From Pseudarthrobacter enclensis (GTDB taxonomy: Bacteria; Actinomycetota; Actinomycetes; Actinomycetales; Micrococcaceae): a DNA stretch of 64,000 bases. Position 1 is the first letter of the stretch. Every line of letters starts with the position of its first letter. Below the pieces are notes generated by a model. That model saw only the letters and a list, made by a program, of their open reading frames with translations. It ran no database searches and was not told the DNA's origin. The translations under genes and the position numbers were made by a program. Shown piece after piece: positions 34,927 to 44,947 of the stretch. The stretch covers positions 174,387 through 238,386 of the forward strand of contig NZ_JAUSRE010000005.1 in assembly GCF_030811655.1 (NCBI RefSeq), written 5' to 3'.

Positions 34927-37005
34927 TCAGGAGATGTAGGCGCCGTTGGGACCAACGTGGATCACGCCACCCTGGTAGTTTTGGGCGACGCTTCCATCAT
35001 TTCCGGTGGGGTACTCATCACTTGTTGGGTAGCCGAGCCGGCCCGATTCAAATCCTGTCGAGGCCCAGATGGATCGGATTGCCCCGACAGAGAGGTGCGC
35101 TCCGGTGGCGGGCGACCAGATGATGGCCCCACCCTGATAGTTCTGGTAGACGCCGCCGTCACGCAGTCCGCCTACTTCGTCAGTAGTCGGGTATCCCAGG
35201 CGTCCGCCCTCGAATCCTGTTGCCGCCCACTCCCCCCGGATCGCCCCTGTAGAGACGTGCGCTCCCGTGGCGGGCGACCAGATGATGGCCCCACCCTGAT
35301 AGTTCTGGTAGACGCCGCCGTCACGCAGTCCGCCTACTTCGTCAGTAGTCGGGTATCCCAAGGCGCCGCCTTCAAAACCTGTTGCCGCCCAGAGGTCCCG
35401 GATGGCGCCGGCTGAGACGTGCGCTCCCGATGCGGGCGAGTAAAGGATGCATCCGTGTTCGAAGCACTGGTACGCCCCGTTGTCCTTGAGTCCGTTGACC
35501 TCTCCCGTCGTAGCTGCTCCAAGGGCTCCGTTCAGCGACGCTGCCTTGGCTGCTATCGGGGACAGGGGGGCCGCGGGTGCGGGGGGATAGACGACGGCGG
35601 CCGAGGCATCGACGAGGCCGGCACCGCAGCCGCCTGAACAGGTTCCGGGAAGGGGGCGGGCGGTTTCTTCAAGCTTCGTCTTGATCTGGGCCGGTGTCAG
35701 GGTGGGATCGGCGGCCTTCATGAGCGCACCAACCGACGCTGCCATCGGCGTCGCCATCGACGTACCCATCATGTAGCCGTACGTCTCTGCCCCTGGAGTC
35801 GTTGTCCCGGCGTTGAGCGTGGAGAGGATGCCTGCCCCCGTGTCGCCTCCGGGAGCCATGATGTCAACTGCAGGACCGAAATTTGAGTATGAGGCCCTGG
35901 AACCTGACTGGTTGGTGGCGCCGACGGTGATGACGTTGTTGCAGTTCGCCGGCGTGCTGTTCGATGCGAGCTGGTTCTCGTTGCCGGCAGCCACAAAAAC
36001 GGCCGAACCACGGCTCACGGCACCGTCGATGGCCGCCTGTAAAGTAGCGCTGCAGGCTGCCGTCCCGCCAAGGCTCAGGTTGATAGTTTGTGCCGGGTTG
36101 CCATTGGCGGGCACGCCCGTCACGGCCCCACCGGACGCCCAGGTGATGGCATCAGAAATATCCGAGAGATAGCCGCCGCAGTCACCCAGTGCGCGGACGG
36201 GTTCGATTTTCACCCCGGGAGCCGCGCCACTGACACCTTCTCCGTTATTGGCAACGGCGGCGATGATTCCGGCTACATGCGTTCCGTGCCAGGAAGAATT
36301 GGAGGTTGAGGCGGAGCCGCAGGCACCCGAAATCCGGTAATCTCCCGGGTCGGATGCGTCTGGGTCCCTGCCGTCGCCGTCACCTGAAGTCGCTGGGTCG
36401 GCAATCATGTCGTACCCGGCAATGACGTTGGCATTGAGGTCGCTGTGGGCGGTAATACCGGTGTCGATCACGGCCACCACCTGGCCTGCTCCCGTGGTCC
36501 TGTCCCACACAGCCGGGACCCGGATTCCGACGTTGGGATCGGACAAAGCCCACTGCCTGGAGTAGTAGGTGTCATTGGGAGTGGACGTCGGCTGCATGAG
36601 AATGTCGGGCTCGACGGATGAGACGTTGTCGTCCGCAGCGATGTTTTGCAGCAAACTCTTGGACTCCTCGGCATTGAGCCTGTGGGTGGCTTTGACCACC
36701 TTGGCGCCGCCGGCCGCTGTCTTTACCTCCTTGACATCAATGGAGGTAGCGCGGCCAGCCTTCGAATAGGTCTTGCCCCGCTCTGCAGCGCTGCTGGCCG
36801 CGGAAGGCTTGAACTTCACGATGAACTGGTCAGTGGCCTGCGCCGGAGCCGATGACTTTTGCACAGCTGAAGAACCGGACGGAGCAGGGGGCTTGTCCCC
36901 TGCGTTGGCCGCCGGCATGGCAGAACCAAGAAGTACTCCTGCCAGGAGGAAACCCGCGGCTCCCCTGTTCATGCACGCTTCAAATGTGAAAATTCCCTTG
37001 AGCAC
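34927..37005 (-). CDS. Secreted subtilisin-like (S8) protease with C-terminal LGFP repeats
   Basis: 692 residues from a GTG behind GAGGAG; an ATG 11 codons on gives a canonical signal peptide ending ANA. An I9-type propeptide (about 58-136, FIVKFKPS) precedes the S8 catalytic domain: Asp181 in AVIDTGI, His240 in WHGTHVAGI, oxyanion Asn342 in AAGNEN and Ser416 in GTSMATP. From about residue 475 come four LGFP-type repeats of about 54 residues (GYPTTDEVGGL, GGVYQNYQGGAIIWSP), which in other Actinobacteria are tied to the cell wall. Two of these repeats are nearly identical in DNA. The protein is probably an exported protease held at the wall by its tail. Confidence 0.93.
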   Translation of the reverse strand: MLKGIFTFEACMNRGAAGFLLAGVLLGSAMPAANAGDKPPAPSGSSAVQKSSAPAQATDQFIVKFKPSAASSAAERGKTYSKAGRATSIDVKEVKTAAGGAKVVKATHRLNAEESKSLLQNIAADDNVSSVEPDILMQPTSTPNDTYYSRQWALSDPNVGIRVPAVWDRTTGAGQVVAVIDTGITAHSDLNANVIAGYDMIADPATSGDGDGRDPDASDPGDYRISGACGSASTSNSSWHGTHVAGIIAAVANNGEGVSGAAPGVKIEPVRALGDCGGYLSDISDAITWASGGAVTGVPANGNPAQTINLSLGGTAACSATLQAAIDGAVSRGSAVFVAAGNENQLASNSTPANCNNVITVGATNQSGSRASYSNFGPAVDIMAPGGDTGAGILSTLNAGTTTPGAETYGYMMGTSMATPMAASVGALMKAADPTLTPAQIKTKLEETARPLPGTCSGGCGAGLVDASAAVVYPPAPAAPLSPIAAKAASLNGALGAATTGEVNGLKDNGAYQCFEHGCILYSPASGAHVSAGAIRDLWAATGFEGGALGYPTTDEVGGLRDGGVYQNYQGGAIIWSPATGAHVSTGAIRGEWAATGFEGGRLGYPTTDEVGGLRDGGVYQNYQGGAIIWSPATGAHLSVGAIRSIWASTGFESGRLGYPTSDEYPTGNDGSVAQNYQGGVIHVGPNGAYIS
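35105..35360 (-). repeat. Direct repeat: 94 identical bases 162 bp apart inside the S8 protease gene
   Basis: Bases 35105-35198 recur at 35267-35360, a period of 162 bp (54 codons), equal to one LGFP repeat. The identity at DNA level suggests recent duplication or gene conversion. Confidence 0.85.
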
Positions 37006-37553
37006 ATCCGCTCCTCACTGCTTCCCGACGCCCCAGCCAGCCTTTAGAGCTTGGGCTGGGATTGATGATGATGTCTCCTGCAAAAGTCCGGATGAAGCGC
37101 AGGCGCTTACCGACAGGCCGTCGGTCCTGGGACGACCATGGCAGCGCAGGCGGTCAGGACGGCTATGGGCATGGCATCCTTCTCACGGTTGGCGGCGGGA
37201 CATCCCCGGCAGGCCCTCGCCGCGCGAACACACCGGGTGGCCGCTAGTGCAAAGGATCAACGGAACGACTTTAACAGCCGCAAAAAGCCTTCAAGCCGGA
37301 TCACGGATAACCCTGCGTAAAGACTCAGGAAACTTGGCAAAACTGCGACCAATGCTGGGCATGTATCGCGGAACCGGAAACCCGACGCGCCCGTCACGTA
37401 AGCTGCGTGTGGCGATGAGCAGACCCAACGGCAAGCAGGTCCGGCAGTTCCCTTTCTGAGGCGAAAGATTGACCCCTGCGGGGGCAACGGCGAAGGGGCC
37501 GAGTTCTCCGGGCGAGACGGCAGCCCTTTGGTGCGCCTACCCCTGAATGCCGG
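37006..37553. other. Intergenic region upstream of the S8 protease gene (548 bases)
   Basis: I see no supported gene. The region holds the promoter of the protease gene and the 3' trailer of the DUF2156 gene. The only structure I noticed is a small CCCC/GGGG hairpin at 37473-37484, followed on the minus strand by a weakly T-rich stretch, which might terminate the DUF2156 transcript. Confidence 0.5.
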
Positions 37554-40190
37554 TTAGTCGGAAGAGCGATTCGTCCCTGGGATGCGTGGGAGCAGGAGTT
37601 GTCCGGCCAGGCCCAACCGCCGGAATCCCGATATCTCGCCGAGGTAGGCTGTCGCGATTGCATTGGCGATGCTGGGAAGTGCGGCGGCGTCGTTGTAGAC
37701 CAAATACAGCGGTTCGTAGTGTGGAGCAAATTTACTTTTGAAGGCGAGCAAAGAGCGGAATCCGTAGACGGGTTCCAGTCGGCTTCCTAACCAGTCCAGG
37801 ACACGTGCCAGGGCCGTCGTGTGGGGGCCGTCGTGGCTGTTCTGCAGGGAACCTGCGAGGGGCGCGCCGGACAGGCTGATGTAGCTGTAGCCCTCGTCCC
37901 GGAGCGTCAGGGCGGCCGTGGCGATGAGCAGTTCCATACTGTTTGGAAATCCGTTCGGGCGTCGGCGCATGAGGTCAAGTGTCCAACCGATGATCCTGCC
38001 GTCACTGTATGACGGGAGCCAGGAGGTGACGCCTTGCAGCGTCCCGTCCACGTCCCGTGCCACCAGGCATCGGACCTCGGGATCCCGGAGTTCACTGATG
38101 CCGCCCAGGGTGAATCCCAGTTCGGGGAGTTTCTTGTCGGCCACCCATTCCTTGGATATGTCGTCGATCTGCTGCCGGATCCCCGAAGGCGCTTCAGCGT
38201 AGTTGACCCATTCGGTATGGATTCCTTCTTTCCGGGCCCGGTTGATGCTGGTACGGATGTGCTGGAATTGTCGTCCGGTGAAGCTGAGCGCGGCCAGTGG
38301 GAGGATTGTCTGGAGAGCGACTTCAACTGCCCCCCAGCCTTTTGCTGCCGCTTCATCGCAGAATGCCTGGTCGGCGGAGTAGAAACAGGGCGTCCAGCCG
38401 TTCTCGTCGCAGAAGCGGGAAAACCCTTCCATGCACGTCCGGTAGTCGGCCACCGAGCCCACCGGTGATCCCAGCGCCAGTGCAACTCCGGCGTTGACCC
38501 TGTAGGCGACGTATCCATTCCCTTCGGGCGTGAACCAGTAGCGGTTGCCGGGCCAGGTGGTCATCCATGAGAGGGGGTTCCCGGTCCCGGAGCGAAGTAT
38601 GGTCCGCACTTTCGAAGGGTCGGGGGTGTGCGCACCCGGCGCCGTCTGCAGGAAGGACTGGAGCACCAGGGCGCCGGTCAGTGCCCAAAAGACAATCCCG
38701 GTGCCTTCATAAAGCACGACGGCGGCGGTGCTTTGGGGGAAGAACGCAGGAGGGACGTCCAAGGTATAACCAAGCGGCAGGAAACGATCAGGCACGTCCG
38801 CCAGGAATTGATAGGGGGATGGAACTGGAGCGAAGCCGGGCGACAAAGCCATTCCGGCCCCAACGTAGACCACCGCGAGCCCTGCCCCGAGCATGAGAAC
38901 CATGCGGCTAACCCTGGCGTATGTGCCGAACGGGGCCCGGCCAGGGAAGAGATTGCGGAATCCGAGGACGAGCAGGAACATCACAACCGGCAGCATCAGG
39001 GTGACCACAAGGCCGAACTTATTGTGTATGTGGCTCAGGCTCTGGAAGTCCATGTTGTCGTTCTGCGCACTCCCCAGGGCCTGCGGCCAGATCACTCCGG
39101 CTGCATGCACGGCAGCCAGAACCGCCGTGCATCCGAGAACGACCAGGGCGGAACCCCACGCAAAGCGGCGTCCACGCCGGAGTCCTTCGGCGGTGAGCAG
39201 CAGCAGAAAGCAAGGAAGAATGGCCATGAATATACCGCCCGCACCGGCCCGCAGCTGAAGGAGCAGCATCTGGCACTCGACGGACCGTGGGCCCGAGGCA
39301 CATGCATTTTTGAGGGCCTGGGGATCTACCGGCTGAATGTCCGTGAACAGAAGACGGAGTACCGCGAGTGGGCCGGGAGCATGCCGCGACAGCCCCGCAA
39401 TTACCGGTCCAATTGCGAAGGCAGCAACCCCTAAGGCGACCAAAACCCGTACTTCGCGACGGGAAATTTGGGGCCACGCCAACGCGGGGCGCCGGCCAAA
39501 AAAGAATGGACCCAGGAACATTCCGGCGGCGGCGGCGAACATCCTCACCAGGTCGGCATAGGATCCCTCATAGAGCACCAAAAGCAAGAGCAATGTGGAC
39601 AAGGCCATGCGCAGGCGGCGCCGCCACAGTACCGGCATAGTCGTGGACGCAGCCATTGCTGCCCCGCAGAGGGCCGCTGTGGGACCGAGGTAGGGGTCCG
39701 ACATCAGGACAAACGACCAGGAGCCCATCGTGGAGTGGATCGCCCAGGCCAATCCCGCTGCCCCGATGATGCCCATGGTCTGACTGGCAGCAAGCGCGCC
39801 GGCAAAGCGGGCAGATCCCAACCGCCGCTCCAAAGGAAGCCCCGCCAGCAGTACCGTAACTGTCGCCGCGACGTAGTAGAGGGGCATGGGTAGCCAGAAG
39901 GCTGAGGTCGCCAGGGACCAGGGCCGAACGAAAAGTGAAGACGGGGCTGCTGCTACCGCCCAAGGGGCGGCCCGGAAAGGAACTCCAAGGACGTGCAGGA
40001 TGCGCGTCACACCTGTAACAGCCCAGAGCAGTACCAAGTAAACGAGCGTGACAGGTGCTGCCCGGAGCTTGCGGAACAACTGTTTGGCGGTGACGAAGAG
40101 CTGGCCCCGGCGGGCCCCGAGGCCGAAATGACCGGGCAACGCACGAAACCCCGTTCGGTCCGGGCCGCTGGACTTGCCCGGGCTGCTCAT
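37554..40190 (-). CDS. MprF-like protein: polytopic membrane domain plus DUF2156 aminoacyl-transferase domain
   Basis: 878 residues. The first half has many membrane helices; helices 2-6 resemble a rhomboid-like core (PLERRLGSARFAGALAAS, LGPTAALCGAAMAAS) without a clear serine protease dyad. The C-terminal part (about 540-870) is a DUF2156/GNAT-like domain (FTPEGNGYVAYRV, ALGSPVG, FTGRQFQHIRTSINRARKEG, YSYISLSGAPLAG). This is the arrangement of MprF/LysX-type lipid modifiers that transfer an amino acid from tRNA to phosphatidylglycerol, altering surface charge. Its start overlaps the esterase stop by 4 bases, so the two are coupled. Confidence 0.87.
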   Translation of the reverse strand: MSSPGKSSGPDRTGFRALPGHFGLGARRGQLFVTAKQLFRKLRAAPVTLVYLVLLWAVTGVTRILHVLGVPFRAAPWAVAAAPSSLFVRPWSLATSAFWLPMPLYYVAATVTVLLAGLPLERRLGSARFAGALAASQTMGIIGAAGLAWAIHSTMGSWSFVLMSDPYLGPTAALCGAAMAASTTMPVLWRRRLRMALSTLLLLLVLYEGSYADLVRMFAAAAGMFLGPFFFGRRPALAWPQISRREVRVLVALGVAAFAIGPVIAGLSRHAPGPLAVLRLLFTDIQPVDPQALKNACASGPRSVECQMLLLQLRAGAGGIFMAILPCFLLLLTAEGLRRGRRFAWGSALVVLGCTAVLAAVHAAGVIWPQALGSAQNDNMDFQSLSHIHNKFGLVVTLMLPVVMFLLVLGFRNLFPGRAPFGTYARVSRMVLMLGAGLAVVYVGAGMALSPGFAPVPSPYQFLADVPDRFLPLGYTLDVPPAFFPQSTAAVVLYEGTGIVFWALTGALVLQSFLQTAPGAHTPDPSKVRTILRSGTGNPLSWMTTWPGNRYWFTPEGNGYVAYRVNAGVALALGSPVGSVADYRTCMEGFSRFCDENGWTPCFYSADQAFCDEAAAKGWGAVEVALQTILPLAALSFTGRQFQHIRTSINRARKEGIHTEWVNYAEAPSGIRQQIDDISKEWVADKKLPELGFTLGGISELRDPEVRCLVARDVDGTLQGVTSWLPSYSDGRIIGWTLDLMRRRPNGFPNSMELLIATAALTLRDEGYSYISLSGAPLAGSLQNSHDGPHTTALARVLDWLGSRLEPVYGFRSLLAFKSKFAPHYEPLYLVYNDAAALPSIANAIATAYLGEISGFRRLGLAGQLLLPRIPGTNRSSD

Positions 40191-41557
40191 CGCGCGGTGA
40201 GGCCGAAGCGTTGGAACAGCAGTGGAAGCCCTGCCTTCAGCCCGTAATCGACGGCATCTCCACGATGGCCAACGGATTCCCCTATGAACCTGTAGGTGGT
40301 CATGCCGGCCGCTTTGGCATCCGCTGCTGCTGCTGTTACCTGCGGCGAATAAGTGCTGTCCGCCGAGCCACTGGTGAAGATGGCTTCGAGGTCAGTGTAG
40401 CTGTGGGATTTCAGGATGGTGGCCGGTTCTTCGGCAACGAAGCTGGCCTCGTTGCCGCGAAAGATGGTCTTGACGGTATCCTGGACGCTGCCGCTGACCG
40501 GTTCCAGCTCACCGGAAATGTCGAGGAGTGAGCCGAAAAGCTCTGGTCTCTTAGCGGCGAAGGACAAGGCGCACTCGCCGCCATTTGAGTAGCCTGCTAC
40601 TGCCCAGCTGTCCCGGCCACTTGCCACATTCAGATTTGCGCGGATGAAATTGACGACGTCGGTGGTGACGTATGAGTAAACGTTGCCGCTGGGAGAATCG
40701 ACGCAGACAGGGTTTTGGTAGGGACTGCCCAACTGGTCCACAGTGAGCAGGAGGGGGGCGAGACCATGGTTCTTGGCGGCCATGGCATTCAAACGGGCGA
40801 CAGCATACTGGTTCTGGTCGGGCCCCCCAGGCTGGCCCATCATCATGACGATGATAGGCAACGGCGGGGGGTTGGCGACCAATGCTGCCGGAGGAAGATA
40901 GAGGTAGGCATGGCGCGCCTGGAACCCGGAGACTGTGGCAGGGATGGCGACCGGGCCTGTCCGCCCGGTGGCCGGCATCCCGGCTGGTGGCTTCCAGGTC
41001 TGCCATAACGGCGCCGCGGCCGCCTCTGCAGGGGCTGAATTGTGCTTGGGGAGCGCCAGAAAGCGGCCTGTGTTCACCCCGAGGAGGGAACCGAGGGTGG
41101 GGTTGAGCCTGTAGTCGGCGTTCACTCCCAGGATAGCCGTGGCAAGAAAGACCACAATGGAAAGGACGGCCAGGATCTTCCGCCACCAGCGTGAGCGCCA
41201 CAAATTTACCAAGGCCAACGCGACGGCGGTAAAGGCCAGAATGACCCATGTCCGAGTGTCGCCGTCCAACGGAAGGCCAAACACGTTCAGCCAGCCCTCG
41301 CAGATAACCAGGGCAAGTATCCCCGCGCCTGCGCCGGCCACCAGTGCAATCAGGGTGGTAAGGAGCCAGGTACGACGTGAGGGTTGCTTGCCGCGCCGAA
41401 TCGGGCCCGGAGTGGTGGCGCCCGTGCGTCCGCTCCGGACCGCTTGGGGCAAGAGCACCGGGCGCAGCACCAAGTAAAGAATGGCCAGGATACTGGCGGC
41501 GTCGAAGGCGTACCGCAATGGCTGCTGCAGAATGTTCAGGTTGAGTAGATTGTCCAT
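40187..41557 (-). CDS. Membrane-anchored esterase (esterase D / antigen 85-like alpha/beta hydrolase)
   Basis: 456 residues. Three to four N-terminal membrane helices (about 15-140) hold an extracellular alpha/beta hydrolase domain (about 195-456). The nucleophile elbow is GYSNGGECAL (G-x-S-x-G), with PIIVMMMGQPGG as the oxyanion region, SGSADSTYS and VGHRGDAVDYGL giving plausible Asp and His. The fold pattern is that of the PF00756 esterase group, which includes corynebacterial mycolyltransferases and trehalose esterases. It overlaps the downstream MprF-like gene by 4 bases. The coupled genes suggest work on a shared surface lipid or polymer, perhaps removing the aminoacyl or acyl group the other adds. 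Confidence 0.85.
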   Translation of the reverse strand: MDNLLNLNILQQPLRYAFDAASILAILYLVLRPVLLPQAVRSGRTGATTPGPIRRGKQPSRRTWLLTTLIALVAGAGAGILALVICEGWLNVFGLPLDGDTRTWVILAFTAVALALVNLWRSRWWRKILAVLSIVVFLATAILGVNADYRLNPTLGSLLGVNTGRFLALPKHNSAPAEAAAAPLWQTWKPPAGMPATGRTGPVAIPATVSGFQARHAYLYLPPAALVANPPPLPIIVMMMGQPGGPDQNQYAVARLNAMAAKNHGLAPLLLTVDQLGSPYQNPVCVDSPSGNVYSYVTTDVVNFIRANLNVASGRDSWAVAGYSNGGECALSFAAKRPELFGSLLDISGELEPVSGSVQDTVKTIFRGNEASFVAEEPATILKSHSYTDLEAIFTSGSADSTYSPQVTAAAADAKAAGMTTYRFIGESVGHRGDAVDYGLKAGLPLLFQRFGLTAR

Positions 41558-42245
41558 ATCACTCTCTGCCCCGGCCCAGACCGTTCAGTGGAATATTGTT
41601 CCGGGATGGCGCGGGATAGTACCTGCCGGGCCGCACCGGCCGCCGGGCACAGGTCGGCCGTGTGACGGGTTTGAAGCCGACAGCGGGCAAGCTTCTCACC
41701 TTTCCACCGACCTCCAAGCCTCTCCTGACTTATGCCGTTTCCTTTGCCGTCTCGCCCCCACCAGCTCGTTCGCGAGCCACCCGGGCTCTTGCAACGAGGT
41801 TACGGTCGCGCTCGAGGGTAGGGCACCAGTAGGGAGTACTCGGATTTAACCGCTGGATCCTGTTGTCCTTAGGTAAGTACAGGGATCCAGACTGGTAATT
41901 CTGTATAGGGATAGGTATTCCATCCATCCCAATACCGTTTGCCGATTAGCTGGGAAGAGGCGAAATCCATGGCCGACGCATGGCCAGTGCCCGGGCATAA
42001 CCGGCGAGGCGACGGACGGCGCAAAGGGTAGCCCGGGAAATTGAACGACGGCGGAAGCCGAAGCTCTTCTTGCCTCCGATTGAAGCTCAAGGTTTGCAAA
42101 GGAAGCCGTGAATGTGCTTGTGCTGGTTTGGCGGTGGGGTCTACTGTCTGGGGCTACTTGATTTCGCTGTTTCCTGGCGGCGGATGAAAGCTCAAATTGG
42201 AAGTCCAGAACGAGCAGCCAGATGCCGGCGTCTAGGAGCCCTCCC
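41558..42245. other. Intergenic region with inverted repeat between esterase and LGFP/PKD genes (688 bases)
   Basis: No supported gene. The stretch 41840-41960 is more AT-rich than its surroundings. It contains the inverted repeat CTGGATCCTG ... CAGGGATCCAG (41853-41890, one-base bulge), which may be regulatory. The divergent promoters of the esterase operon and the PKD-LGFP gene should lie here. Confidence 0.5.
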
Positions 42246-44819
42246 GTGAAGATCGAGCGTTCTCTGACATCGTTGGCCTCTGCAGTGCTTGCGGCTCTCA
42301 TAGTGGCAGCGGGCCCGGTGGGTTCCCCCCCGGCATCAGCTGATCCTGTCTACGGCACCCAGAGCTTCTCATACTCCGGGGTCGCAAATCCGCCCACATC
42401 GGATAAGCCCCAGAGCAAGTTGTGGTGGAATGACGGATTTTGGTGGGCGGATATGTGGACCACCGGAAGTGGCTGGCACATCTACCGCCTGGACAGGGCT
42501 ACGCATAGCTGGGTGGATACAGGACTATTGAATGATGCGCGCGGCAGCACCTTGGCCGACACCCTTTGGGATGGGGCGCATCTCTACATCGCGTCGCACG
42601 TTGTTGGTGTTTCGACCAATGCCAACCCGGTACCCTCCGTGGCAGGCCAGCCCGCTTACCTCTACCGGTACAGCTACTCCGGGGGTAATTACACCATGGA
42701 CGCCGGCTTTCCCATGGTTGTCACGAACAACAGCAGCGAGTCGATGACCATTGACGAGGACAGCACGGGCGCCATCTGGGCAACGTGGACGCAGGTGGCG
42801 GGCGACAGCACCAGCGGATTCACCAACACGGTCTACGTCAACAACTCGGCACCCGGGGGCACCGGCTGGGGCACCCCTTATGTTATTCCGGTTTCAAACC
42901 CGAACCCTTCTCCTGATGACATTTCCGCTGTGGTTTCCTACGGCAAGAACAAGATCGGGGTGATGTGGAGCGACCAACTTACCGGCACTGTCTGGTGGGC
43001 TACGCGGAGAGACGGGACCTCGCCCACCGCGTCCTCATCGTGGGCTCTGCAGCCCGCCATCAGGGGCAATGGACAGGCCGATGACCACCTTAACATCAAA
43101 TCTCTCCAGTCTGATCCCAGCGGACGGGTCTTCGCCGCCGTGAAGACCAGCCTCAACGACATATCCTCGGATCCGACACTGCCCCAGCTTCTACTGCTCG
43201 TCTTCAAGCCGGGTACCGGTTCCTTCACGCAATCGACCATCTCCACTACGGGTGACTGCGTCACCCGGCCCCAGATCGTGCTGGACACCCAAAACAACCT
43301 TGTCCACGCTTTCCAGACCGCCCCACCGACCTCCGTGAGCGGCTGCACGTACTCCGGGGTTGCCGGCAGCATCTACGAGAAGACTGCCTCCATGGACAGC
43401 CCAACCTTCGGGGCCGGCCGTGGAAACCCTGTGATGCAGGCAGCGTCCTCCTCGAACATCAATGACGTCACCACCAGCAAACAGGGCGTCAATGCCACCA
43501 CTGGCATCGTCATGTTGGCAAGCGACGACATCGCCAAGAGCTACTGGTTCTCGGATGAGCCCCTTACGCCAGCCACTCCCACCCCGGTAGCTTCGTTTAC
43601 TGCCACCCCAAGCTCCGGGACAGTACCACTGTCTGTCGCATTCCAGGACACCTCTACGGGCACACCGACCTCATGGTCCTGGGACTTTGGCGACGGTACG
43701 GCGACCTCCACGCTACAAAACCCCACTCACACGTATTCCGCTGCCGGAACCTACACTGCCACCTTGACGGCCACATACGGGACAGGTTCAGGGACAGGTA
43801 CAACTCAATCCGCCACCGCCACCATCACAGTCCTGACACTGGCTCAGGCGATGGATGCCAAGGCCGCCCAATGGAATCTTGGGACGGCCACCGGCGACGT
43901 AACGGGAATCCGGGACGGTGGCTACTACCGCAACTACCAGTCAGGTGCCGTAATCTCGACGCCCACGCAGAGCCTGTTCGTCTCCCATGGCCCCATCCGC
44001 AGCGAATGGGCCGCGCTCAACTTCGAAAACGGCCTGATGGGATACCCGACTACGGACGAGGTCGGTGGCCTGGTGAACGGCGGCGTAAAACAAAACTACG
44101 AAGGCGGGGCGATCATCTGGACCACGGCCACCGGCCCTCACGAGTCCTTCGGCCCCATCCGTTCGGAGTGGCAGGCCCTGGGCTTTGAGGGCGGCGTCCT
44201 GGGCTACCCCACCACCGAAGTAGTAACCGGCCTGATCAACGGGGGCTCCTACCAGAACTACCAAGGCGGGGCGGTCGTGTCCGCCCCGGCCTCCGGCACA
44301 TATGAGTCAATCGGCCCCATCCGTTCGGAGTGGCAGGCCCTGGGTTTCGAGGGCGGCGTCCTGGGCTACCCCACCACCGAAGTAGTCACCGGCCTAATCA
44401 ACGGGGGCTCCTACCAGAACTACCAAGGCGGGGCGGTCGTGTCCGCCCCGACCTCCGGCACACATGAGTCGATCGGCCCCATCCGTTCGGAATGGGCGGC
44501 CACGGGCTTTGAGGCCGGCGTCCTGGGCTACCCCACCACCGAAGTAGTCACCGGCCTAATCAACGGGGGCTCCTACCAGAACTACCAAGGCGGGGCCGTT
44601 ATATCGTCACCTACGGCGGGCACTCACGAATCATATGGAGCCATCCGCACGGCCTGGATGTCGACAGGTTTTGAACGGGGGGCCCTTGGCTACCCGACCA
44701 GCGAGATCTACTCGGTGCCTAATGGAACAGCGCAGGACTTCCAGGGCGGCCGCATAAGCGACATCCTTGGAACTGCGACCATCGAGTATTCGACGGGATC
44801 AGGCACCCCACCAGCCTGA
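42246..44819 (+). CDS. Secreted protein: propeller-like N-terminal domain, PKD domain and LGFP repeats
   Basis: 857 residues from a GTG with TAGGAG 8 bases upstream (an ATG at 42222 is in frame but poorly placed). A signal peptide ends near ASA-DP. Residues about 32-440 are rich in W/G/D strands (SKLWWNDGFWWADMW, WDGAHLYIASH) like a beta-propeller. A PKD domain follows (about 450-535; DTSTGTPTSWSWDFGDGTA). The rest is LGFP repeats: three of 54 residues are nearly identical (GYPTTEVVTGLINGGSYQNY). No catalytic residues are recognised; a glycan-binding or adhesive wall role is likely. It stands alone, convergent with the next gene. Confidence 0.88.
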   Translation: MKIERSLTSLASAVLAALIVAAGPVGSPPASADPVYGTQSFSYSGVANPPTSDKPQSKLWWNDGFWWADMWTTGSGWHIYRLDRATHSWVDTGLLNDARGSTLADTLWDGAHLYIASHVVGVSTNANPVPSVAGQPAYLYRYSYSGGNYTMDAGFPMVVTNNSSESMTIDEDSTGAIWATWTQVAGDSTSGFTNTVYVNNSAPGGTGWGTPYVIPVSNPNPSPDDISAVVSYGKNKIGVMWSDQLTGTVWWATRRDGTSPTASSSWALQPAIRGNGQADDHLNIKSLQSDPSGRVFAAVKTSLNDISSDPTLPQLLLLVFKPGTGSFTQSTISTTGDCVTRPQIVLDTQNNLVHAFQTAPPTSVSGCTYSGVAGSIYEKTASMDSPTFGAGRGNPVMQAASSSNINDVTTSKQGVNATTGIVMLASDDIAKSYWFSDEPLTPATPTPVASFTATPSSGTVPLSVAFQDTSTGTPTSWSWDFGDGTATSTLQNPTHTYSAAGTYTATLTATYGTGSGTGTTQSATATITVLTLAQAMDAKAAQWNLGTATGDVTGIRDGGYYRNYQSGAVISTPTQSLFVSHGPIRSEWAALNFENGLMGYPTTDEVGGLVNGGVKQNYEGGAIIWTTATGPHESFGPIRSEWQALGFEGGVLGYPTTEVVTGLINGGSYQNYQGGAVVSAPASGTYESIGPIRSEWQALGFEGGVLGYPTTEVVTGLINGGSYQNYQGGAVVSAPTSGTHESIGPIRSEWAATGFEAGVLGYPTTEVVTGLINGGSYQNYQGGAVISSPTAGTHESYGAIRTAWMSTGFERGALGYPTSEIYSVPNGTAQDFQGGRISDILGTATIEYSTGSGTPPA
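44151..44636 (+). repeat. Three tandem 162-bp repeats encoding LGFP units
   Basis: Units begin at 44151, 44313 and 44475, each opening with GGCCCCATCCGTTCGGA. Units 1 and 2 differ at only a few bases; unit 3 diverges more towards its end. Period 162 bp equals 54 codons. Confidence 0.92.
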
Positions 44820-44895
44820 TGAGTCAGGCCAGGCCCATTTGTCTCGCGTGGGCCATGAAACGGCGGCCACGCGGGTGGGCACCGTTCCTGGCCCT

Positions 44896-44937
44896 GCCTG
44901 CCGCCGCGGATAACAAAATGGCTCCGGGGCGGCAGGC
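44896..44937. terminator. Bidirectional terminator-like hairpin
   Basis: GCCTGCCGCC (44896-44905) and GGCGGCAGGC (44928-44937) are a perfect 10-bp inverted repeat with a 22-base loop, between the convergent LGFP/PKD and small secreted-protein genes. Confidence 0.6.
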
Positions 44938-44947
44938 TTGGGGGTTG

